DNA of 41,080 bases. Origin: an uncultured Lewinella sp. Lineage in GTDB: Bacteria; Bacteroidota; Bacteroidia; Chitinophagales; Saprospiraceae. The DNA lies in the NCBI GenBank assembly GCA_938021455.1, contig CALIGP010000322.1, positions 1 through 41,080 on the forward strand, given 5' to 3'. Shown here piece after piece: positions 34,401 to 40,286 of this stretch. A program made the position numbers and the translations under genes. The notes under the pieces were generated by a model, which was not told the origin of the DNA, ran no database searches, and worked only from the letters and a program-made list of their open reading frames with translations. Every line of letters begins with the position of its first letter. The first letter of the stretch is position 1.

Positions 34401-35594
34401 ACCCTGGATAATGGTTACATCAGCGAACAAGCGCTTGATAACGTTCAGCGGGTGGCCAGCCAGTTAGGCGTGGACTGCCACGTTGCCACGACACCGGCTA
34501 TGAATGAAATTTTCACGGATAGCCTTCTTCGACATTGTAATGTTTGTAATGGTTGTTTTAAGACCATTTATACCCTCAGTACGGAGCTCGCACTTGCAAA
34601 GGGGATTCCTTACATTGTTACCGGCTTGTCCCGCGGACAATTTTTTGAGACCAGGCTAACCGAGGAGCTTTTCCTTAATGCCGAAAACGAAGACGAAGAC
34701 ATTGACGCCGCTATTCTTGAAGCCAGGAAGATTTATCATAAAGCAGATGATGCCGTCCGAGACTTACTGGATACATCAATGTTTGATGATGACGAAGTAT
34801 TCGAAAAAGTGCAGTTCCTAGACTTTTATCGCTATTGCGATGCTACGCTGGAAGAAATGTTGGACGATCTCAATGATCGTCTCCCCTGGGAGCGACCAAC
34901 GGATACCGGGCGTTCAACGAATTGCTTAATCAACCAAGTGGGAATTTATGTCCACAAGCAAGAAAAGGGATATAATAACTATGCTTTCCCCTATAGTTGG
35001 GATGTACGCATTGGGCATAAAGAACGGGATGCTGCTCTGGAAGAAATCAATGAGGAGGTGGACGAAGCTGCCGTTTTGCAAATGATGCAAGAAATTGGTT
35101 ATAGCCATGCTGGAGAGCGGGCTGATAGCCAGTACCTGGTTGCCTATTTCACTACTGATGGAACAATCTCTTCCGAAGCCTTGCGGACCTTTTTGGTTGA
35201 GCGATTACCTGCACACGCCATTCCCAGTCATTTCATCCCGACGGAAGAAATGCCGCTTACGGAAAACGGCAAAATTGACCGGCTAACATTAATTGGATTG
35301 ACAGAAATTCGCGCTGGTTCCGCATCCGAAACCTTCATCCCTCCAACCGGAGAAATACAAGAACTGCTGGCAGGAATATGGTCAGAAGTCCTCAAAATTG
35401 ACCGTCTTGGAGTCCACGAAAAATTTATTGATCTAGGGGGGCATTCCTTAACGGCCATTCGCCTCTCGGCCCGAATTAGCGAAGCCTTTGAACTCGATAT
35501 TCCACTCAATGTAGTTTTTAGTCACCCAACAATAGCTGCCCAGGCAGAATATATTGAACAAGCGATTGAAGAATTATTGAGTGCATTAGAGTAA
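31434..35594 (+). CDS. NRPS module C - A(interrupted by PP-loop amidotransferase-like domain) - T, Asn code
   Basis: 1386 residues. Condensation about 10-440, H133-H134-LITD138. Adenylation starts about 455: A3 FTSGSTGKPKG (606-616), NEYGPTE, YATGDVV, A8 GRKDRQVKWRGFRLEL (852-867). The code reads D-L-T-K-I-G-E-V-G-K (D652; Lys1280), the published asparagine code of tyrocidine synthetase. Residues about 895-1228 are an insert resembling the WbpG/PseA sugar amidotransferases: zinc-type C902-x2-C905 ... C922-x2-C925, YDCVMLLSGGKDSTYALGQL with PP-loop 967-972, C1035-x2-C1038-x2-C1041, IPYIVTG, and a family-like tail YAFPYSWDVRIGHKERDAA. The adenylation domain then resumes (YLVAYF, 1234) through A10 ENGKIDR. 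The carrier Ser1338 is in LGGHSLTAI. The acidic end IEQAIEELLSALE may dock to the basic leader of the C-A-T-E protein. Confidence 0.95.
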   Translation: MESTNNLPISRAQTVLWTGQQMHPDQPLYNMAFAFRLEGNLDSECFRLAFHDLVLGCDAMRMVFRKSPEGQQQSITSEVPLELELLNVADLDEELDHYLNRRVKNIFLLDQCCYDSALIKIDEDHFIWFLNQHHLITDAWGVSVQYRYCRDLYAEKVAEVANDSGTLTAGAGRVEKARVFAYSDHLQRAAKASKRAVPDYWSKEDLPSPSRLYGRLTGCPTTASVRHSCYLSPAQMEQLNTLLNRPDVKHWTRDLSLLTVLATAVFAYLHRITGERELSIGTPIHNRLTAADRNTPGCFIEVLPLVTTFEPEDTFLSLLGRVRTSVNDFLSNARPGLTSPELLRGTNVILNYIHADFPDFSPQIRAESEWMHSGHADSGHHLRFQVYDFGSKDGLRLDFDANQDIFPAPLGQEVSKHFLALLTTFLRRPDQQIAEVALTELKPIGTVAEPSGISKKTPTVLDLFRQQVRKSPGQVAVEFSGGSLTYASLNEQSDQLATFLSGQVSGQQVALFLPRSPELMVAILGVWKAGKTYLPIPADTPAGRVKMLLEEGQVSFVLSVSALGEATSTLTQPVFQLDTDWNMVKAHTGKTVPAPPSEQDPAYIMFTSGSTGKPKGVVVSHRALANYIGFARDQYVEVPAPAFPLFTMIGFDLTITSLFTPLICGGSVLIYEEPPSGTPDLAIFRVLEDDRADVIKLTPSHLALLQGKDFSKARVRVLIVGGENLRNGLVENLLPAFPDGMKIYNEYGPTEATVGCIVHQYRKPNRKSLSVPIGKPIPGAFIVVLDGQGNVVPAGVPGELFVSGVGLADGYWGRPVKTEERFVVLEAFSGKRFYATGDVVRQNIDGDLEFLGRKDRQVKWRGFRLELNEIESILATHPAIIAVAVELVDGRRSGLSQSAHHCTKCGLPANYPSATFNEEGVCQLCLDFEEYQRRAKRYFRSMEDLKNVFSPRPTVGGAEYDCVMLLSGGKDSTYALGQLVEMGLKVLAFTLDNGYISEQALDNVQRVASQLGVDCHVATTPAMNEIFTDSLLRHCNVCNGCFKTIYTLSTELALAKGIPYIVTGLSRGQFFETRLTEELFLNAENEDEDIDAAILEARKIYHKADDAVRDLLDTSMFDDDEVFEKVQFLDFYRYCDATLEEMLDDLNDRLPWERPTDTGRSTNCLINQVGIYVHKQEKGYNNYAFPYSWDVRIGHKERDAALEEINEEVDEAAVLQMMQEIGYSHAGERADSQYLVAYFTTDGTISSEALRTFLVERLPAHAIPSHFIPTEEMPLTENGKIDRLTLIGLTEIRAGSASETFIPPTGEIQELLAGIWSEVLKIDRLGVHEKFIDLGGHSLTAIRLSARISEAFELDIPLNVVFSHPTIAAQAEYIEQAIEELLSALE
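31937..31949 (+). repeat. CGCAGGTGCARRG motif, copy 5
   Basis: Reads CGCAGGTGCAGGG, in the condensation domain of the Asn-type synthetase (T-A-G-A-G-R segment). Confidence 0.8.
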
Positions 35595-35633
35595 TTAAAA
35601 CTATTCTCTACACCTTCATAAAATCCATTAGAT

Positions 35634-37886
35634 ATGAAAAGAGTAATTCTTTCTTTGTTATACCTGATTCTTGTTTCCACTATACTTGTCGCACAGCAAG
35701 CCAGGCATGACCATATCGATGGTGAACATGAACTGGTTGGTAGAGTATTCGGCCCGGATAAGCAACCCGTAATTGGTGCTTACGTTATCCATCTACGCCA
35801 TGAACACCATGCCCATACAGATGAATTTGGCTACTTTACTTTAGATGAAGTGGAAGCAGGTGATAGCCTTATGGTCTCCTACCTTGGCTATAAATCAACA
35901 ACGGTATTGATTGAAGATACCGAAAAAGAAATATTGATAAAACTATTGGAACGTAGCTTCAATCTTGACGAAATTGTTATTCGGCCCAGCGTTAAAGCTC
36001 TTAATGTAATCACGGGTATCGATCTCCAGGTTCGACCGGTAAGTTCTGCACAAGAAGTACTACGCACCGTGCCTGGGCTAGTTGTCGGGCAGCATGCCGG
36101 GGGGGGGAAGGCAGAACAAATTTTTCTGCGCGGATTTGATGTTGATCACGGTACGGACGTTGCCATTAGCGTTGACGGAATTCCCGTCAATATGGTCTCT
36201 CACGCCCACGGTCAGGGATATGCTGATCTGCACTTTATTATTCCAGAAACAATCGAAAAAATTGATTTTGGGAAAGGGCCATACTACACAGGAGTTGGTA
36301 ACTTTAATACGGCAGGTTATGTAGACTTCGCACTAAAAGAACGTCTTGAGTCCAGTAGTGCCAGCCTGGAATACGGTAGCTTTGAAACCCGACGACTTAC
36401 TAGTCTGATCGACATTGTTAATTCTGAAAAACACAGCGCCTACCTGGCCACGGCCTATACCTTGGCCGATGGACCATTCGAATCTTCTCAGCATTTTAGC
36501 CGGTTTAACGTGATGGGGAAGTATACGGGGCGCCTGGCTGATAACAGTAAGCTATCTATTATGGGCAGCCATTTTACGAGTAAATGGGACGCTTCCGGGC
36601 AGGTTCCGCAACGGGCAGTTGACAGTGGGCTAATTACCCGCTTTGGTGCCATTGATGATACCGAAGGAGGCTACACCAGCCGCACCAATTTGGCCTTGAA
36701 TTACACCCGTGTAGTTAATCGAAATACGTTCGTAAAAACGAACGCTTACTACTCCAGTTACAACTTTGAGCTGTTCTCTAATTTTACTTTCTTTTTGGAA
36801 GATCCTGTCAATGGAGATCAAATCCGTCAGCGGGAAAACCGTCAACTGTTCGGGTTTTTCAGTGAACTAAATAAATCTCTTTACCTGGCCGATAGAGAAG
36901 TTTTGCTTAAAAGTGGGGTCGGCCTTCGCTATGATGATAGTAACGATAATGGTTTGGCTAATACACTAAACCGGACAATCGAACGGAGTTTCGTACAGCT
37001 TGGAGACATTGATGAATCAAATCTCTTCGGTTACATTGACGGAGAGATAGAACTTGGCCCCTGGCTAATAAACGCCGGACTCCGGTTTGATTACTTTCAG
37101 TTTAACTACGTTGACGGTCTAAGTACTCTTTATGACCGGCAGGAGCAAACGGGGTCAAGAATTAGCCCTAAACTAAATTTTCTGTACAACGCCGCCAACA
37201 ATATTCAGCTGTTTTTAAAAACGGGAATAGGATTTCATTCCAATGATGCCCGAGTTGTTTTGGATAATACGGCCTCTGATATTCTGCCCGCAGCCTACGG
37301 TGTTGACCTGGGAATCATTTTTCGCCCCAGGCCCAATATTTTCGTTAATGCTGCCCTATGGTCATTGTTACTGGACCAGGAATTTGTTTACGTAGGAGAC
37401 GCTGGAATCGTGGAGCCTAGCGGAAAGTCAGAGCGCTACGGTGTTGATCTTGGCCTGCGGGCCCAGTTCGGAGAAAACTGGTTTGCTGACTTTGACGTTA
37501 ACTACGCCTTTGCCAGAAGTTCAGAGGAAGACGAAGGAGAGAATTTTATCCCGCTTGCTCCCGCGCTAACCTCAACCGGAGGTATCAACTTTAAACAAAA
37601 TAATTGGACTGCTGGCCTGAGGTACCGCTACCTCGCCGATCGCCCAGCGAATGAAGACAATAGCATCATTGCTGTCGGCTACGGAATAGTGGACGCCAGC
37701 CTCAACTATCAAATAGGCGCCTTTAACCTGGGCTTAGAGGTGCAAAACCTTTTTGATGTGGAATGGGAGGAAACACAATTTGCAACGGAGAGCCGACTTT
37801 TTAACGAGACGGAAAGTGTAGAAGAAATTCACTTTACGCCCGGAACCCCTTTCTTTCTGAAAAGTGTCTTTCGCATTAATTTTTAA
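35634..37886 (+). CDS. TonB-dependent outer-membrane receptor with His-rich N-terminal domain
   Basis: 750 residues. A signal peptide (about 1-21, ending LVAQQ) is followed by a carboxypeptidase-regulatory-like domain rich in His (ARHDHIDGEHELVG; HLRHEHHAHTDEFGY), then the plug (VPGLVVGQHAGGGKAEQIFL, ISVDGIPVNMVSHAHGQGYA) and a barrel ending FFLKSVFRINF. It lacks the SusC signature and SusD partner, so it belongs to the siderophore/metal class rather than the glycan class. It starts 39 bases after the NRPS gene, same strand. Receptors in this position usually take back the metal-loaded product. Histidines near the N-terminus and in the plug hint at a transition metal. Confidence 0.9.
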   Translation: MKRVILSLLYLILVSTILVAQQARHDHIDGEHELVGRVFGPDKQPVIGAYVIHLRHEHHAHTDEFGYFTLDEVEAGDSLMVSYLGYKSTTVLIEDTEKEILIKLLERSFNLDEIVIRPSVKALNVITGIDLQVRPVSSAQEVLRTVPGLVVGQHAGGGKAEQIFLRGFDVDHGTDVAISVDGIPVNMVSHAHGQGYADLHFIIPETIEKIDFGKGPYYTGVGNFNTAGYVDFALKERLESSSASLEYGSFETRRLTSLIDIVNSEKHSAYLATAYTLADGPFESSQHFSRFNVMGKYTGRLADNSKLSIMGSHFTSKWDASGQVPQRAVDSGLITRFGAIDDTEGGYTSRTNLALNYTRVVNRNTFVKTNAYYSSYNFELFSNFTFFLEDPVNGDQIRQRENRQLFGFFSELNKSLYLADREVLLKSGVGLRYDDSNDNGLANTLNRTIERSFVQLGDIDESNLFGYIDGEIELGPWLINAGLRFDYFQFNYVDGLSTLYDRQEQTGSRISPKLNFLYNAANNIQLFLKTGIGFHSNDARVVLDNTASDILPAAYGVDLGIIFRPRPNIFVNAALWSLLLDQEFVYVGDAGIVEPSGKSERYGVDLGLRAQFGENWFADFDVNYAFARSSEEDEGENFIPLAPALTSTGGINFKQNNWTAGLRYRYLADRPANEDNSIIAVGYGIVDASLNYQIGAFNLGLEVQNLFDVEWEETQFATESRLFNETESVEEIHFTPGTPFFLKSVFRINF

Positions 37887-37926
37887 TCAATGTACAGGAT
37901 GCGTTTGGGGAATATCGATGTCCGGA

Positions 37927-38592
37927 CTAAGGTAGTGGTGGCAAGGGAACAGTTCGTTCAACCGCCCCCACCAACACAAAGTCTTCATAGACCCGAAAAT
38001 CAAGATCGAAGTATATTTCCCAATCGTCTTTTTTGAGTAAGGCAGAAGCCGTCGTCTTGTCCGGTGAGTAACCTTCGAAGTCAATAAAGATATGCTCCCG
38101 GAAATCCAGTTGCCGTTGGCCGTAGGCTTTGTAAACGGCCTCCTTCGCTGCCCAGAGAATATGATGCTGCACTAACTCATGGTCGGGCAAAAGCTGCCGC
38201 TTTTCCTCCGTTCCAATGTATTTGTCTGCTAGCCTACGGATGCGCGGCACAAAGCGTTGCACATCAATACCACAAAGGTTCGGGTGGGCGATGGCGGCTG
38301 CGTAGTTGACCGTATGACTGATGGATACGTGAAAGGTAGAATCCTGGAGATGGGGCTTGCCACATTCGTCCTTAAGAAGCGCGCCGCGTTCGGCCCGGCC
38401 ACTCATGAAGTGGAGTAAGATGCGGGCAGCGAGAAACTCTCTCCGACGGCCTTCTCCCTTGATCAGCGCCAGGTTCTCCAATTCTGGTGGATGCAGCTCA
38501 ACGTTTTCCCGAAGCCAGGCTTCGGATTCGGTGATGTGCCAAAGGCCCCATTCACCGGGGAGGCGTAAATTTTCGTGGAGGATAATGGACAA
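37927..38592 (-). CDS. Second 4'-phosphopantetheinyl transferase (Sfp superfamily)
   Basis: 221 residues. Motifs: HVSISHTVNYAAA, GIDVQRFVPRI with D110 and Q112 (Gln where the second metal ligand is often Glu), and ILWAAKEAVYKAYG with W147, K150, E151. It is convergent with the TonB receptor gene (40-base gap). It is more divergent from Sfp than the transferase at 15763-16410 and GC-richer than the cluster, so it may be the housekeeping enzyme for fatty-acid carrier protein, or a cluster partner serving the free carrier. The sequence does not decide. Confidence 0.9.
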   Translation of the reverse strand: MSIILHENLRLPGEWGLWHITESEAWLRENVELHPPELENLALIKGEGRRREFLAARILLHFMSGRAERGALLKDECGKPHLQDSTFHVSISHTVNYAAAIAHPNLCGIDVQRFVPRIRRLADKYIGTEEKRQLLPDHELVQHHILWAAKEAVYKAYGQRQLDFREHIFIDFEGYSPDKTTASALLKKDDWEIYFDLDFRVYEDFVLVGAVERTVPLPPLP

Positions 38593-38684
38593 GGGCTGAA
38601 CTTTGAGGTCAAAGGTAAGTGCTGTAGGGCGCTAATTTATTTGTGTTCTTCTCCCGTGTGCATAACAAATTTCACTAAATAGTG

Positions 38685-38881
38685 CCCCTCGACTACAATC
38701 TCGACTCCCTGCGGTCGCTCGATTTTTGCTCGGGGACCCCGTTTTTAGGTAAAAACCATCAGTGAATTTCGCCCCAGGCGAAATTCACTGATGGTCTCTC
38801 TCCTAAGGTCCGGTCCCCGAGCGCAGCCCGACCTCGTGGAGGGCGAAGCGATGCACTGAGCAAGGCCGAAGTGTCGAGGGG
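38685..38881. repeat. Nested inverted-repeat element (about 197 bases)
   Basis: Three nested perfect arms: CCCCTCGAC (38685-38693) / GTCGAGGGG (38873-38881); GCTCGGGGACC (38728-38738) / GGTCCCCGAGC (38812-38822); and a 19-base arm 38755-38773 / 38777-38795 separated by only CCA, giving a cruciform-prone hairpin. No reading frame inside is convincing. The terminal arms and size suggest a non-coding mobile or REP/MITE-like element inserted between genes. The repeats are seen directly; mobility is inference. Confidence 0.75.
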
Positions 38882-38933
38882 CTTATAATTTGCATCTGTG
38901 CATTTGGTTATACACACTTTTTTCCCTTCCGAC

Positions 38934-39110
38934 TTAAAGAGCACCCGCGTCCACTCCCTGACGGCTAAGATGTATTTCAAAAAAGTAGGTCATGATGGTC
39001 ACCGCAAAAAGAGTAGCCAATAGGCCGGTGGTAATCTGTAAGAAGGGAGAGAAAGAAGGGAGGACAAAGCCAATCGTAAAATATACGGTGGCCAGAAAAA
39101 CGTATTTCAT
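38934..39110 (-). CDS. Small two-helix membrane protein, hypothetical
   Basis: 58 residues: ATG at 39108-39110, TAA at 38934-38936. Residues about 4-24 (VFLATVYFTIGFVLPSF) and 25-45 (ITTGLLATLFAVTIMTYFF) are hydrophobic, followed by a short polar tail SRQGVDAGAL. I do not recognise a family. It lies between the inverted-repeat element and the divergent WD40 gene with no clear Shine-Dalgarno, as is common in this phylum. The hydrophobic pattern makes it a plausible gene, but there is no independent support. Confidence 0.45.
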   Translation of the reverse strand: MKYVFLATVYFTIGFVLPSFSPFLQITTGLLATLFAVTIMTYFFEIHLSRQGVDAGAL

Positions 39111-39176
39111 TTGGTGTAATATTCAGGTGGTGGTTAAAAGCAAGATGTATAGATTACAACCGGAGACGCCAAGGCA

Positions 39177-40094
39177 ATGTTCGTAAACTTGATGTTAGAA
39201 AGAGTTAGCGAACGCAGCGGCCACCGCGCTGCCATCTACGATTTGAAGCCCGCTGAAGACGGCTTCTACTCCGCAGCCGCGGATGGATTCATAGTGCACT
39301 GGCACCGGGATGATGTCGACTTTGGTCGCGTGGTTGCCAAGGTAAACGGAGGGAAATTCTTCTGCCTGGAGACGCTCGAAGACGGCGGACTCGTAGCTGG
39401 CGCCGTAGATGGCGGCGTACACTGGTTGTACCCCGAAAACGAAGAGCGGAACAAGCACGTAGCGGCGCATACAAAGGGGGTTTATTCCGTACTTCGTGTT
39501 GGGGCCGAAGTATTTACGGCCGGCGGAGACGGGGTGCTCATCCGCTGGAACGCGAAGACGGGGCGAACGGTAGAAAGCCTCCCCCTGAGTGGGAACAGTC
39601 TGAGAAGCCTGGCTTTACATCCCGATGGCACCTCCATTGCCGTTGGAGCCAGCGACGGACGGGTGTACTTGGTTAATCGGGAGGACATGAGCCTGGTAGG
39701 AAGCCACGCCGCCAATGAGCCTTCGGTTTTTTGCGTCGCCTTTTTACCTGGCTTCCCTCGCGTGGTCTCCGGAGGCCGAGATGCGCATCTGCGCTTCTTC
39801 GATGTCGCTTTCTCGAAGAATACCCCAGCCCCTATCTCCGCTCACCTCTCCACCATCAACAAAATGGCGTTTGACCCAACGGGACGATACTTGGCAACCG
39901 CCAGCCGCGACAAAACCATCAAGCTCTGGGACGCAAAGAGTTGGAAACTACTCAAAGTCTGCGAGGTTGTCCGCGATCGTGGCCACGTCAACTCCGTCAA
40001 TACGCTCTTGTGGCTGGATGAAAATACCTTGCTGACGGCAGGGGATGATCGGCGGGTGCTAGAGTGGAAGTTGGGGAGTCGGGGAATCAAGTAG
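39177..40094 (+). CDS. WD40-repeat protein
   Basis: 305 residues of WD40 repeats. The clearest are HTKGVYSVLRVGAEVFTAGG then GVLIRWNAKTG; LRSLALHPDGTSIAVGASDG; and INKMAFDPTGRYLATASRDK then TIKLWDAKSW. Six or seven blades fit the length. There is no signal peptide or catalytic domain, so it is a cytoplasmic propeller scaffold of unknown partner. The GC-rich sequence differs from the tailoring region further left. The stop lies within the left arm of an inverted repeat (40091-40126). Confidence 0.85.
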   Translation: MFVNLMLERVSERSGHRAAIYDLKPAEDGFYSAAADGFIVHWHRDDVDFGRVVAKVNGGKFFCLETLEDGGLVAGAVDGGVHWLYPENEERNKHVAAHTKGVYSVLRVGAEVFTAGGDGVLIRWNAKTGRTVESLPLSGNSLRSLALHPDGTSIAVGASDGRVYLVNREDMSLVGSHAANEPSVFCVAFLPGFPRVVSGGRDAHLRFFDVAFSKNTPAPISAHLSTINKMAFDPTGRYLATASRDKTIKLWDAKSWKLLKVCEVVRDRGHVNSVNTLLWLDENTLLTAGDDRRVLEWKLGSRGIK

Positions 40095-40284
40095 TCAGAT
40101 AGTCAGGGAGTCAAATAGTCAAGCAGTAGCTGCCGCAAAGGGACAGGCTCGCTTCGCGATTGGTAGGGGGAGAGTTTGGGCGACGGGGCGCAGGTGCAAG
40201 GTTCCGATTCTTAGGAGCAGGGTTTTGGCGAACTACCCGCTGTGTATACTGTTTGACTATCTGACTCCCTGACTATTTGACTAC
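40091..40284. repeat. Inverted pair of 36-base arms made of short AGTCARRN units
   Basis: 40091-40126 consists of near-identical 8-base units (AGTCAGAT, AGTCAGGG, AGTCAAAT, AGTCAAGC). 40249-40284 is its inverted copy with about three mismatches. The 122-base spacer contains no gene but holds one copy of the CGCAGGTGCARRG motif. It separates the WD40 stop from the hydrolase start, and the right arm ends two bases before the ATG at 40287. It could form a long stem in the mRNA and act as terminator or attenuator. Confidence 0.7.
40189..40201 (+). repeat. CGCAGGTGCARRG motif, copy 6
   Basis: Reads CGCAGGTGCAAGG, non-coding, in the spacer between the two inverted arms upstream of the hydrolase gene. 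Confidence 0.8.
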
Positions 40285-40286
40285 AA

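Noticed and set aside
34110..35130. Glutamine-dependent asparagine synthetase (AsnB) as identity of the NRPS insert
   Set aside because: There is no N-terminal Cys glutaminase domain, and the YDC...SGGKDSTY and CxxC pattern fits WbpG/PseA or thiolase-type PP-loop enzymes better.
34110..35130. QueC-like nitrile formation from the Asn amide
   Set aside because: QueC shares the PP-loop chemistry, but the sequence around the insert's CxxC and tail resembles sugar amidotransferases more. It is kept only as a remote alternative.
40091..40126. CRISPR-like array
   Set aside because: Units are 8 bases without spacers, and there are no cas genes; it is one arm of an inverted repeat.
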